A stretch of 64,000 nt of DNA, taken from contig JBNKUL010000050.1 in assembly GCA_050298555.1 (NCBI GenBank), positions 1-64,000 of the forward strand. The letters run 5' to 3'. The notes under the pieces are model-generated. The model searched no databases. It had not been told where the DNA came from and saw nothing but the letters and a program-made list of their open reading frames with translations. This document shows positions 42,735 to 50,986 of this stretch, one piece after another. The translations under genes were made by a program, and so were the position numbers. Origin of the DNA: JAPHSX01 sp050298555. GTDB lineage: Bacteria; Pseudomonadota; Gammaproteobacteria; Thiohalomonadales; Thiohalomonadaceae. Position 1 is the stretch's first letter; each line of letters starts with the position of its first letter.

Positions 42735-44519
42735 TCAGGACTTGGCGTAATCGGCCAGGCCTGGGTTGCCGGCCACGTTCTTCAATACCGGGGTGTTGAA
42801 CTTGTCGACCTTGGCGACCTTCACATCGCGCAGGTAATCAGCCACCACGTCCCAGATCGGACGACCCGGCGACTGGGAACCGACGGTGGCCCAACCGGCC
42901 ACCTTGTACTTCTTGTTCGCCTCGATGCGGGTGCCATTGTCCAGGGTCATGTCGGAGACGCGCTTACCCATACCGGCGGTAGGGTCACAGACGTAATCCA
43001 GGCCCGCTACGCGCACCATATCGCCACCCTGCTGGTAGTAGGGGTCGGAATTGAACAGGTTGTCCATCACATCCTCGAGGATCAGTTTGATCTCGGCACC
43101 GCTCATTTCACGCACATAGGTCTCGGGGTAGGTGGTACCGGTCTGGTCCATGATGTGCTCCATGGTGATCTTCTGGCCCGGCAGCACGGTGGTACCCCAG
43201 CGGAAACCGGGAGAGAGGGAGATCTGTGCATCACCGACCACGCGCTGGGCGTCGCAGATGATCTGGTCGAAGGTGCCGTTGAAGTTGCCGCGACGGTAGA
43301 GCAACTCGCCCGCCTCGGCCAGTTCCTCGTTCAGCTGGCCGAGGAAGGGCTTGCGCACCTCGTCGATGTAGGCCTGCATCTCCGCATCGGGCTCGATGAG
43401 GTTGGAGAAGACCGGCAGCAGCTTGTACTGGTAGCCCTGCACCTTGCCACCGCGCACGTCGAGATCCATCACGCCGAGGAACTTGCCGTTGGAACCGGCA
43501 TTGGTCACCAGGGTAACGCCCTTGGCGTTCTTCACCTCGGTGGGGGCCGGCATGCCGTCGTGGGTGTGACCGCCGAGGATGACGTCGACACCGGTGACCA
43601 CGGAGGCCATCTTCAGGTCCACGTCCATGCCGTTGTGGGAGATCACCACGACCAGGTCGGGCTTCTCGTTCTCGCGGATATCATCCACCAGCTCCTGCAG
43701 CGCCTGGTCCTGAATGCCAAAGGTCCAGAAGGGGATGAAGCGCGAGGGGTTGGCGATGGGAGTGTAGGGGAAGGCCTGGCCAATCACCGCCACGCGCACG
43801 CCGTTCATGTCGCGCATGGTGTAGGGCTTGAAGGCGTGGCCAGTGTCCTCGTTGAAGCCCTTAAAGTCGGCAAATTCGTAGTCGAACAGGGCGTCTTCCT
43901 TGATGTTGACGTTGTGGGCGACAAACTCGCCGTTGAAGGCGTTGATGTTATTCAGCACCTCCTCGTCCTTGTAGGTGAACTCCCAGTGACCGGTCATGAT
44001 ATCGACACCCAGCCTGTTACAGGCGCCGACCATGTCCATACCGCGGGTCCACAGCGCAGTGCCGGAGCCCTGCCAGGTATCACCGCCATCCAGCAGCAGG
44101 GAGTTGCCGTCACCACGCTCGGCACGAATCTTCTTCACCAGGGTGGCGAGGTGGGCGAAGCCGCCCACCTTACCGTAACGCTGTGCCGCCTCGGTGTAGT
44201 CGATATAGGTGAAGGCGTGCTCTTCAATGGAGCCGGGGCGGATACCGAAGTGGGCCAGCAGCTTGTCGCCCACCAGGTGGGGGGCATTGCCGTAGGCACC
44301 GTGCAGGCCAAGGTTCACGTTGGGCTCACGGAAGTAGATGGGATTGAGCTGGGCGTGGGTATCGGTGATGTGCAGCAGGCTGACATTACCAAACTTGGGC
44401 ATCTCATAGAGGTCACTGGGCGCCTTGCGCGAACCCGGACCGGAAGCGCATCCCGGCAGCATACCGGCGGCACCGGCAAGACCCATCAGCTGAATGAACT
44501 GGCGACGTGAAAATGACAT
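42735..44519 (-). CDS. soxB: Thiosulfohydrolase SoxB (Tat-exported)
   Basis: Periplasmic dimanganese hydrolase that releases sulfate from cysteine-S-thiosulfonate on SoxYZ during thiosulfate oxidation. The 594 residues carry the 5'-nucleotidase-like metal motifs: HITDTHAQLNP, DGGDTWQGSG, the SoxB-diagnostic GHWEFTY and GGHTHDGMP. The N-terminus is a twin-arginine signal (SRRQFIQLMG) that ends in LPGC, which fits a lipobox, so it may be a Tat lipoprotein. I start at ATG 44519, with AGAGGAG 8 bases upstream. soxXAYZ are not in the window, consistent with the scattered sox genes of purple-sulfur-type Gammaproteobacteria. Confidence 0.96.
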   Translation of the reverse strand: MSFSRRQFIQLMGLAGAAGMLPGCASGPGSRKAPSDLYEMPKFGNVSLLHITDTHAQLNPIYFREPNVNLGLHGAYGNAPHLVGDKLLAHFGIRPGSIEEHAFTYIDYTEAAQRYGKVGGFAHLATLVKKIRAERGDGNSLLLDGGDTWQGSGTALWTRGMDMVGACNRLGVDIMTGHWEFTYKDEEVLNNINAFNGEFVAHNVNIKEDALFDYEFADFKGFNEDTGHAFKPYTMRDMNGVRVAVIGQAFPYTPIANPSRFIPFWTFGIQDQALQELVDDIRENEKPDLVVVISHNGMDVDLKMASVVTGVDVILGGHTHDGMPAPTEVKNAKGVTLVTNAGSNGKFLGVMDLDVRGGKVQGYQYKLLPVFSNLIEPDAEMQAYIDEVRKPFLGQLNEELAEAGELLYRRGNFNGTFDQIICDAQRVVGDAQISLSPGFRWGTTVLPGQKITMEHIMDQTGTTYPETYVREMSGAEIKLILEDVMDNLFNSDPYYQQGGDMVRVAGLDYVCDPTAGMGKRVSDMTLDNGTRIEANKKYKVAGWATVGSQSPGRPIWDVVADYLRDVKVAKVDKFNTPVLKNVAGNPGLADYAKS

Positions 44520-44856
44520 TGGTCGGACTCCTCTCGACTTCACTTCTTATCATGTAAAAAGGGAAGGCGCCCCGCCTGCGCTCCTGCGCGGACAGTGGGC
44601 AACCATTCCCTTTAGTTGGAGTGATTCTATGCCATGAATAACAAAGCGGCTAGGTGGGTAAACCCTTAATATGCTGGGGTTGCCAGCCATATCATCCGGC
44701 CCCTTCCCCTGGACCGATAGGAATCAGCAAATCCCATATGAAAAGCATGGAATAGGTGCTATACATGGTGACAGTGGCAAAACCATTAAAAAAGATGATG
44801 GAAATAGAAATCTGAGGCCTTAGAATATTAGGCCAATTGAATATAGGGTGATCGGC
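44520..44856. other. Divergent intergenic region upstream of soxB (337 bp)
   Basis: Contains an 8-base inverted repeat AAAGGGAA (44558-44565) / TTCCCTTT (44606-44613) enclosing GC-rich sequence with an inner stem GCGC-TCCT-GCGC (44579-44590), about 50-90 bases before the soxB ATG; it could be a regulator site or mRNA leader structure. The AT-rich half nearer the plus-strand gene has an open minus frame (44692-44850) that I do not accept as a gene. Confidence 0.45.
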
Positions 44857-45066
44857 ATGACCGAACTTGAAAATGCACAACACGACCTGAGCGATGCGCA
44901 GTTCTCGTTGCAGACGGCCATCGAGCTGCTGGGCAGCCTCGACAGGCACGACGCTGGTGAGGCGGCGCAACTGCACCACGTGGTCGAACACCTGCGCAAC
45001 ATCAAGTCCGAGCTGGATAGCAGCTACAGCCAGCTGACGGAGCTGCAGCAGCAGGAGACCCACTAA
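44857..45066 (+). CDS. Small coiled-coil hypothetical protein (69 aa)
   Basis: A 69-residue acidic, fully helical protein (TELENAQHDLSDAQFSLQTA, later VVEHLRNIKSELDSSYSQL) with heptad-like spacing of Leu and Ile, so a short coiled coil is likely. ATG at 44857 preceded by AGGGTGA; a GTG at 44848 is an alternative. First of three closely spaced plus-strand genes (gaps 6 and 9 bases). No family recognised; it could be a small partner of the next membrane-anchored protein. Confidence 0.6.
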   Translation: MTELENAQHDLSDAQFSLQTAIELLGSLDRHDAGEAAQLHHVVEHLRNIKSELDSSYSQLTELQQQETH

Positions 45067-45072
45067 ACCCGC

Positions 45073-45564
45073 ATGCCCGACTCCAACCGGCGCCTGGTGT
45101 TGCGCCTCACCCTCAAGTTTCTCACCCTCACCGCCCTCCTCTTCTTCGGCTACATCCTGTTCAGCGCCATCGGCGAGGGTGACCAAGCAGCCCCGACCAT
45201 CGCACCGATGCGTATCGAACTCACCCAGCTCGCCACGGGGCAGCCGCAACGCCTCACCTGGGCCGGCGGCCCGCTTCAGCTACTGCGGCTGGCCGAAGAG
45301 CCCAGGCCCCTCCTCTTCTTCGACCGCGGCGGCAAGCTCGGTTGCCCCCTGAGCTGGCAGCCCCCCGGCAACAGCCAGGCTCCGCAACAGCCCTGGCCCG
45401 GCGGCTTTCGCGACCAGTGCGACGGCGTCTGGTACCGCTACGACGGCACGGTGCTGCCGGGGCAGGCGGTGGATCGCGACCTGGACTCCCCGCCCCACCG
45501 CCTGCAGGACGACCACTTGCTGCTGATAGGGGGAAACGGGGATAATGCGCCCCCCGCAAATTGA
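45073..45564 (+). CDS. Membrane-anchored Rieske-like protein lacking cluster ligands
   Basis: A 163-residue protein with one N-terminal span (about 11-32) and a periplasmic domain. The C-terminal part follows the rhythm of Rieske proteins (FRDQCDGVWYRYDGTVLPGQ, then LDSPPHRLQDDHLLLIG, as in a CHGSxYDxxGxV...PP..L block), and an earlier GCPLSW resembles the first ligand loop. However, the second His is Asp (CD instead of CH) and the first loop lacks CxH, so it should not bind a 2Fe-2S cluster. A structural relic fold or a disulfide (C91-C116) is possible. In a likely operon with its two small neighbours. Confidence 0.55.
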   Translation: MPDSNRRLVLRLTLKFLTLTALLFFGYILFSAIGEGDQAAPTIAPMRIELTQLATGQPQRLTWAGGPLQLLRLAEEPRPLLFFDRGGKLGCPLSWQPPGNSQAPQQPWPGGFRDQCDGVWYRYDGTVLPGQAVDRDLDSPPHRLQDDHLLLIGGNGDNAPPAN

Positions 45565-45573
45565 GGTATTACC

Positions 45574-45870
45574 ATGTCAGAACCGACCACCGCCTACATC
45601 TACCGCAGCAGCAAGAAAGAGGAGCTCTACCTCTTCCTCGCCGAAGAGGACAATTTCGACTGCATCCCCGAAGAGGTGATGAAGGGATTCGGCGCGCCGC
45701 GAAAGGCGATGGAACTGGAGGTAAAGCCCGGCATGAAGATGGCCCGCAGCAAACCCGAAGAGGTGCTCGCCAACCTCAAGGAGCGCGGCTTCCACCTGCA
45801 GATGCCGCCGCCCACCCACGAACTGGTGGAAGAGGTATTAAAGCGGGAGGCAAAGAAGTCATCCTCTTAG
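45574..45870 (+). CDS. YcgL-domain protein
   Basis: A 98-residue protein of the YcgL family (DUF709), common in Gammaproteobacteria. The signature IYRSSKKEELYLFLAEEDNF near the start and GFHLQMPPPTHELVEEV near the end match E. coli YcgL. The molecular role is unsettled in the family. GAGG 10 bases before the ATG; last of three small genes, followed by a terminator. Confidence 0.85.
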   Translation: MSEPTTAYIYRSSKKEELYLFLAEEDNFDCIPEEVMKGFGAPRKAMELEVKPGMKMARSKPEEVLANLKERGFHLQMPPPTHELVEEVLKREAKKSSS

Positions 45871-45874
45871 AACA

Positions 45875-45901
45875 AAAAAGGCCGTCATAGACGGCCTTTT
45901 T
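45875..45901. terminator. Bidirectional terminator after the YcgL gene
   Basis: GGCCGTC (45880-45886), loop ATA, GACGGCC (45890-45896), T run 45897-45901 and A run on the other side. It lies between convergent genes. Confidence 0.9.
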
Positions 45902-45921
45902 CTCTTCGCTCTGCTTAGTAC

Positions 45922-47109
45922 TCAGTTGAGCTTGCAGCCGCTACCACCAAAGCTGCCGCTTGCCGTGTAAGTTCCATCATCATAGCTCCAGGTTCCATTC
46001 GAAATAGTACCGGCAGCCAGGTCAATCTGGCCGGTAGCGGTAATCGCCCCACCCGTCATGGTGAGAGACCCGCCAGTCAGGGTACCTGACAGCGTGGTTG
46101 TGCTGCCATCAAGGTGATTGTAGGCCTTACCTGTCGCACTGTTATCCGCGGCGATATCGATGGCGTAGACGCCACTACCACCGGAGGTGAGGCTGCCAGT
46201 AAAGCGGTACTCGGCGCTTGCCGAGCCGGCAAAGCGCTGACCGCTGAAGGTACCAGCAAACGTCCCGTTCGGGGTTGTTGAGCTCAAGGTTCCACTCACA
46301 CTGTTGGCAGAGGCGGTCCCCGTACCCGTTACAGGAAGCGAGTAAACAGAACCCTGATACTCGTAATCATAGGTTCCGCTCCCTGTCACGGTAGCAGTCG
46401 CCGCGGTGTAGGTGGCGGTGAAGCTGCCCTGACCGCCATCCACGATACCATCGGCAGTGCCATCCGCGTAGACGATGGTTGCCCATGTGCCCGATATGTT
46501 CGCTGTCGGAAAGCTGTAAGTTCCCACATGCATGCCGCTATAGACACAGGTGGCCGTCCCTTCGATATGGCTTTGGGCCGTCGTTTCATCGACCAGGGCA
46601 CTATCTCCCATATCGACTACCGCCTGGGCAACGGCGGCATCGAGGTCGAAGGTGCCAGAGGTCACATCCACGCCGCTCCAACTCTCTGCCGCTGTGGCGA
46701 CCTCGGTCGTAATATTGATGCCATTGGAGGGGTCGTTATCATCATCCGCCGTAGTCAGGAGCTGAACGATATTCACCACCGTGGGATCCGATGGGGAGCC
46801 CCCCTCTACCAGCTCAACCGGTGTGACAATTTCAGCCGCCGCGGTTGAACCCAGAGTCACGGCACCGAGTGAGAAGGTACAGGTATCCCCCTCCACGTAG
46901 CTAAACTCGCCACCATTTGCAGTAGTGCCGCTCTGCCCCGACGGCGCACAGCTATAGGCCAGGCCATCGACAGGGCTATCGTTAAAAATACCGGTCTGGG
47001 TGATGACATCGCCACCACCACCATCGCTGCTACTACCACCGCCACAAGCCATCAGCAGGGTGGTGCAGGCAACACCCAGTACGGGCAGTATGATCTGTTT
47101 ATTATTCAT
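45922..47109 (-). CDS. Surface lipoprotein, Gly/Thr/Ser-rich
   Basis: A 395-residue exported lipoprotein. Signal peptide with lipobox LLMAC (Cys at about residue 22), then a Gly/Ser linker. Residues 40-120 resemble the repeated domain found in many gammaproteobacterial surface proteins (DSPVDGLAYSCAPSGQSGTT, ...GGEFSYVEGDTCTFSLGAVTLG). The C-terminal 200 residues are a low-complexity, Thr/Gly/Ser-rich repeat region (for example TATVTGSGTYDYEYQGSVYS), probably beta-rich. No enzyme motif. Four Cys are spaced as possible disulfides (SCAPSGQ, DTCTF). Likely outer-membrane or surface attached. Confidence 0.8.
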   Translation of the reverse strand: MNNKQIILPVLGVACTTLLMACGGGSSSDGGGGDVITQTGIFNDSPVDGLAYSCAPSGQSGTTANGGEFSYVEGDTCTFSLGAVTLGSTAAAEIVTPVELVEGGSPSDPTVVNIVQLLTTADDDNDPSNGINITTEVATAAESWSGVDVTSGTFDLDAAVAQAVVDMGDSALVDETTAQSHIEGTATCVYSGMHVGTYSFPTANISGTWATIVYADGTADGIVDGGQGSFTATYTAATATVTGSGTYDYEYQGSVYSLPVTGTGTASANSVSGTLSSTTPNGTFAGTFSGQRFAGSASAEYRFTGSLTSGGSGVYAIDIAADNSATGKAYNHLDGSTTTLSGTLTGGSLTMTGGAITATGQIDLAAGTISNGTWSYDDGTYTASGSFGGSGCKLN

Positions 47110-47300
47110 GCAAACGACTCCTTTATTCCTTGTTTACTTATTATAAAGAGATGGATATTCCGGCCCGTGGAAATTCTTATTTAGCTACATTGTATCGGCC
47201 GACGGCTCATCCTAGTTGCCCGTCAAGTAGAACACAATGCCGAATAACAAAAACGTTATCGGCATCAATATAAAGGGAAAAAAACCTCAATCGTTCCCCC

Positions 47301-48521
47301 CTACTCCAACTCCGCAATCTCCCGATCCCGCATCCCCAGCAGATAGAGGATCCCGTCCAGCCCCAGGGTGGCGATGGAGTGTCGGGCCTGCTCCTTAACG
47401 ATGGGCTTGGCGTGGAAGGCGATGCCAAGGCCGGCGATGGAGAGCATCGGCAGGTCGTTGGCGCCGTCGCCGACGGCGATGACCTGCTCCAGCGAAATAC
47501 CCTCCTGCTCGGCGATTTGGCGCAGCAGTTTGGCCTTCATCTGGCCATCGACGATGTCGCCCTTGACCTTGCCGGTGAGTTTGCCGTTTTCGAAGTCAAG
47601 CTGGTTGGCGTAGACGTAGTCGATGCCGAGCTTCTCCTTCAGATAGTTGGCGAAGTAGGTGAAACCACCGGAGAGGATCGCGACCTTGTAGCCGAAGTGG
47701 CGCAGGTGTTTGATCAGACGCTCTGCGCCATCGGTGATCGGCAAGCTCTCTGCGATCTCGGCAAGCACCGACTCCTCCATCCCTTCGAGCAGGGCCATGC
47801 GGCGGCGGAACGACTCGGAGAAGTCGATCTCACCGCGCATCGCCGACTCGGTGATCTCGGCAACCTGGTCACCGACACCGGCGACCTTGGCCAGCTCGTC
47901 GATCACCTCGGCCTGAATCAGGGTGGAGTCCATATCGAAGCAGACCAGGCGGCGCGAACGGCGGTAGAGGTTGTCCTCCTGAACCGCGACGTCGAGGTCC
48001 ATCTGCTGGGAGATCTGCAGGAATTCACCGTGCATGGCGGCGATGTCCTTCACCTCGCCGCTCAGCGAAATCTGCATCGAGGCGGCGCGCTGCTCTTCCG
48101 GCTTTTGCAGGGTCTGGCGGCCGGAGAGACGGGTGATTTGGTCGATATTGCAGCCCTGCTCGGCCACCACCTCGGAGACACGGGCCAGGTGCTTGGAGGA
48201 GATCTGACGGCCCAGCAGGGTGACGATATGGCGCGGCCTGCCCTGGGCGGCGACCCAGTGCTCGTACTCCTCCTCGGAGACGGGGGTAAATCTAATATTC
48301 AGGTGTAGCTCGTGTCCCTTGAACAGCAGCTCTTTGAACACCGGGCAACCGGCCTGATCGGGCGGTATCTCCACCATCATGCCGAGCGAAAGGGTGTCGT
48401 GAATCACCGACTGGCCGATATCGAGCACGGTGACGTCGTAGTTGGCGAGAATGGCGGTAAGTTGCGCGGTAAGGCCGGGGCGGTCCTGACCGCTGACGGT
48501 AACGAGGATAATCTCTTTCAT
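47301..48521 (-). CDS. serB: Phosphoserine phosphatase SerB with N-terminal ACT domains
   Basis: Last step of L-serine synthesis. The 406 residues match the long Pseudomonas-type SerB: two ACT-like regulatory domains (about 1-80 and 95-170; VTVSGQDRPGLTAQ opening), then a HAD phosphatase with nucleophile Asp196 in CFDMDSTLIQ, Ser/Thr in ILSGGFTYF and GDGANDLPML. The longer open frame to 48593 lacks a start context; ATG 48521 gives MKEIILVTVSG. Divergent from a secreted-protein gene. Confidence 0.95.
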   Translation of the reverse strand: MKEIILVTVSGQDRPGLTAQLTAILANYDVTVLDIGQSVIHDTLSLGMMVEIPPDQAGCPVFKELLFKGHELHLNIRFTPVSEEEYEHWVAAQGRPRHIVTLLGRQISSKHLARVSEVVAEQGCNIDQITRLSGRQTLQKPEEQRAASMQISLSGEVKDIAAMHGEFLQISQQMDLDVAVQEDNLYRRSRRLVCFDMDSTLIQAEVIDELAKVAGVGDQVAEITESAMRGEIDFSESFRRRMALLEGMEESVLAEIAESLPITDGAERLIKHLRHFGYKVAILSGGFTYFANYLKEKLGIDYVYANQLDFENGKLTGKVKGDIVDGQMKAKLLRQIAEQEGISLEQVIAVGDGANDLPMLSIAGLGIAFHAKPIVKEQARHSIATLGLDGILYLLGMRDREIAELE

Positions 48522-48668
48522 GATCTGTGGGGGAGTGTATTGCCGATAGAAGTGGCGCGAATAATAGCAGATGCGGGCCCCACCCCGCCTCAACTGCCAT
48601 ACGCTATTGCGTGGCGATCAGCCATCGCGCAGGATAGGGCCACAATAAAAATCCAGGAAAAAACGCCC

Positions 48669-49232
48669 GTGAAGAGAGTTATCGCCCCACTGCTTGTCCT
48701 CGCCGCCCTCTTGCCGCTGCATGCCGTCGCCGAGCCGTCGCCGACACTGATGGAGGCGATTAGCCGTAACTGGCTCTGCGCTAAACTACCAAACAGCAAT
48801 GGTGAGCTGCTCTGCACCGCCAGGGACCGCGACACCCACCACTGGTTCCACCTCGCCCCCTACGGCGAGTTCCATCTGCTGCAGAACACGCCGGACTACG
48901 GCGGCACCATCGTCACACTACTCCCCTCGCCTGACGGCGCCCTGCTGGCGGTCGCTGCCGGCGAGGAGGGGCACCCTCTATTCACGGTCTATGCCCTGCC
49001 CCCCCTGCTACAGGAGAAAACCAGCCCGGAACTCTTTAGCCGGGGCGTTTACCCCGGCAGCGCCGGGCTGGAGTGCTGGCATGAGGGCAGGCTGATTGTC
49101 GGCAGCGATCAAGATCTTGAGCAGGGTTGGCACCTGGGCGATTACCCAGAGAACCACTACCGCTTCTATGCCGTCGACATCAAAACCGGCAAAACCGCCC
49201 ACCTGAGCGGAAGCCCTTGCCCTCCCGAGTAG
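48669..49232 (+). CDS. Secreted hypothetical protein
   Basis: A 187-residue protein with a signal peptide (VIAPLLVLAALLPLHAVAEP). The mature part has WD-like or beta-propeller-like short segments (LLPSPDGALLAVAAGEEGHP; AVDIKTGKTAHLSG) typical of beta-propeller blades but too short for a full propeller. Cys pairs (LCAKL, LCTAR, ECWHEG, SPCPPE) could form periplasmic disulfides. GTG start at 48669; a longer frame reads back through serB and is rejected. No family recognised. Confidence 0.65.
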   Translation: MKRVIAPLLVLAALLPLHAVAEPSPTLMEAISRNWLCAKLPNSNGELLCTARDRDTHHWFHLAPYGEFHLLQNTPDYGGTIVTLLPSPDGALLAVAAGEEGHPLFTVYALPPLLQEKTSPELFSRGVYPGSAGLECWHEGRLIVGSDQDLEQGWHLGDYPENHYRFYAVDIKTGKTAHLSGSPCPPE

Positions 49233-49304
49233 GCGCCATTGACCTTCGACACTCGCTGGTTTCCAATAGGCCCACAATTCATAAGATAAATATAAGGAGT
49301 CATC

Positions 49305-50546
49305 ATGTCGTTAATCCGCCCCTTCGCCGGTCTGCGCCCTGCCCCCGGCCGTGCCGCCGACGTCGCCGCCCCGCCCTACGATGTACTAAATAGCGCCGAG
49401 GCGCGGGTGCGGGCCGAGGGCCGCCCCTGGAGCTTCCTCCACATCTCCAAACCGGAGATAGACCTGCCGGAGGGGACCGATCCCTACGACGCCAGCGTCT
49501 ACGCCAAGGGCAAGGAGAACTACGACAAGATGCTGGCAGAGGGGGTACTGGTACAGGACGACAAGCCCTGCTACTACCTCTACCGCCTGATCATGGGTGG
49601 GCACCAGCAGGTCGGCCTGGTGTGTGGCGCCTCGGTGCCTGACTACGACACCAACCGCATCCGCAAGCACGAATTCACCCGCCCCGATAAAGAGGACGAC
49701 CGGGTGCGCCAGGTCGACACCCTCAACGCCCAGACCGGTCCGGTGTTCCTCACCTACAAACACGACGCCACCATCGATGCGCTGGTGGAGCGTGTGACCG
49801 CCGGGGCACCGGAGGTCGACATCACCGCCGACGACGGCGTACAGCACGCCATCTGGCCGGTAACCGACGATGCCGACATCGACACCATCACCCGTACCTT
49901 CGATGCGATGGAGGCCATCTATATCGCCGACGGCCACCACCGCTCCGCCGCCGGCTCCCGCGTCGCCGCAATGCGCAGGGAGGCCAACCCCAACCACACC
50001 GGTGATGAGTCCTACAATTACTTCCTCTCCGTGGTCTTCCCCGATAACCAGATGATGATCCTCGACTACAACCGGGTTATCACCGACCTCAACGGCCTCT
50101 CTGAGGAGGAGCTGCTAAGCAAGATCGGCGAGAGCTTCACCATCAGCGAAGCAAGCGAAGCGGTAAAGCCGGCGGCCAACCGCGAGTTCGGCATGTACCT
50201 GGGCGGTAAGTGGTACAAACTGACCATTAACGACGACCTGGTACCCGCCAACGACCCGGTGGGACAGCTCGACGTCAGCCTGCTGGCCAACAACCTCATC
50301 GCCCCCATCCTCGGCATCAGCGACCCGCGCCGCGACAAGCGCATCGACTTCGTCGGCGGCATTCGCGGTCTGCAGGAGCTGGAGCGCCGCGTCGACAGCG
50401 GCGAGATGGCGGTCGCCTTCTCCCTCTTCCCCACCCGCATGGACCAGTTGATGAGCGTGGCCGATGCCAATGAGGTAATGCCGCCCAAATCGACCTGGTT
50501 CGAGCCCAAGCTGGCGGATGGACTGGTGTCACATGTGTTGGACTGA
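49305..50546 (+). CDS. DUF1015-family protein
   Basis: A 413-residue protein of the DUF1015 family, with typical blocks RPFAGLRPAPGRAADVAAPP, IYIADGHHRSAAG (the hallmark His pair), NYFLSVVFPDNQM and GLQELERRVDSGEMAVAF. I recall, without being able to check, that some thermophile members were reported as kinases of free L-serine; a neighbouring serB makes a serine link attractive but unproven. AAGGAG 5 bases before the ATG. Its 3' end abuts the remains of a pgi gene on the other strand. Confidence 0.88.
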   Translation: MSLIRPFAGLRPAPGRAADVAAPPYDVLNSAEARVRAEGRPWSFLHISKPEIDLPEGTDPYDASVYAKGKENYDKMLAEGVLVQDDKPCYYLYRLIMGGHQQVGLVCGASVPDYDTNRIRKHEFTRPDKEDDRVRQVDTLNAQTGPVFLTYKHDATIDALVERVTAGAPEVDITADDGVQHAIWPVTDDADIDTITRTFDAMEAIYIADGHHRSAAGSRVAAMRREANPNHTGDESYNYFLSVVFPDNQMMILDYNRVITDLNGLSEEELLSKIGESFTISEASEAVKPAANREFGMYLGGKWYKLTINDDLVPANDPVGQLDVSLLANNLIAPILGISDPRRDKRIDFVGGIRGLQELERRVDSGEMAVAFSLFPTRMDQLMSVADANEVMPPKSTWFEPKLADGLVSHVLD

Positions 50547-50652
50547 TTAGGCGCCGAATGGCCGGTCACGGCCTCGGGTGAGCTCAACTCCTTCAGGATA
50601 GGCTTGGCGAGTGTCTTGCCAAGCTCGTCACCCCACGGCTCAATGTTGTTAA
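50547..50652 (-). pseudogene. pgi: Remnant of glucose-6-phosphate isomerase C-terminus
   Basis: Read on the minus strand from 50652, the frame gives INNIEPWGDELGKTLAKPIL, then KEL and, after a few residues, VTGHSAPNQ. This lines up with the C-terminus of E. coli-type Pgi (INSFDQWGVELGKQLANRIL, then PEL and an SSHDSSTN block). There is no start and no complete gene: upstream homology fades beyond INN, a TAA lies 54 bases further up, and downstream the frame runs without stop into the antisense of the DUF1015 gene. It is therefore a decayed gene end, next to the glycogen operon where a pgi gene would be expected. Confidence 0.6.
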
Positions 50653-50986
50653 TCTTCTCTCCTCTAATACCCGGCAGAATTACATCACTGGCACAAAAAT
50701 GTTACATGCCTGGAGGGGAGAGGCCCCTCTCCATTATTACCTCCCGCACGGCCCTCAACTGACACCTGCGGATGCCCAAAAAGAGGGCGTCACATATATT
50801 TGATCTATCCGTGTTCTCATACTATTTATATGCATTCAGTAGGTAACTTCGAAGTAACACGCCTGTCACATGACGATGATAATAGTGTGACGATACATAG
50901 AGCTTGCCCTACACCCAATTGAGCAATTTCCACGCGACGCCGTTTTACCATGCAAGGCGGGGCGCCAACGATAATGGAAGCCTGGA
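50653..50986. other. Upstream region of the glycogen operon
   Basis: Non-coding stretch between the pgi remnant and glk. It holds a palindrome GGAGAGG-CC-CCTCTCC (50717-50732), a 10-base palindrome ACTTCGAAGT (50846-50855), and a spaced inverted repeat GTCACA (50865-50870) / TGTGAC (50886-50891). Any of these could be regulator sites for the operon. No RNA gene or open frame seen. Confidence 0.45.
50800..50828 (+). promoter_or_regulatory. Candidate promoter of the glycogen operon
   Basis: TTGATC (50800-50805) and TATTTA (50823-50828) are separated by 17 bases. Matches are 4 of 6 for each box. It would give a leader of about 150 bases before glk that contains the small inverted repeats described for this region. 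Confidence 0.35.

Noticed and set aside
42717..44510. 597-codon plus-strand open frame opposite soxB
   Set aside because: It is an antisense shadow: composition is Val/Gly/His/Leu-rich without motifs, and soxB on the other strand has all catalytic motifs.
44692..45249. 185-codon minus-strand frame with a hydrophobic tail (roughly IISIIFFNGFATVTMYS-like)
   Set aside because: Most of it is antisense to two small plus-strand genes. The hydrophobic 50 residues in the AT-rich spacer looked like a membrane-protein end but match nothing I know and have no start.
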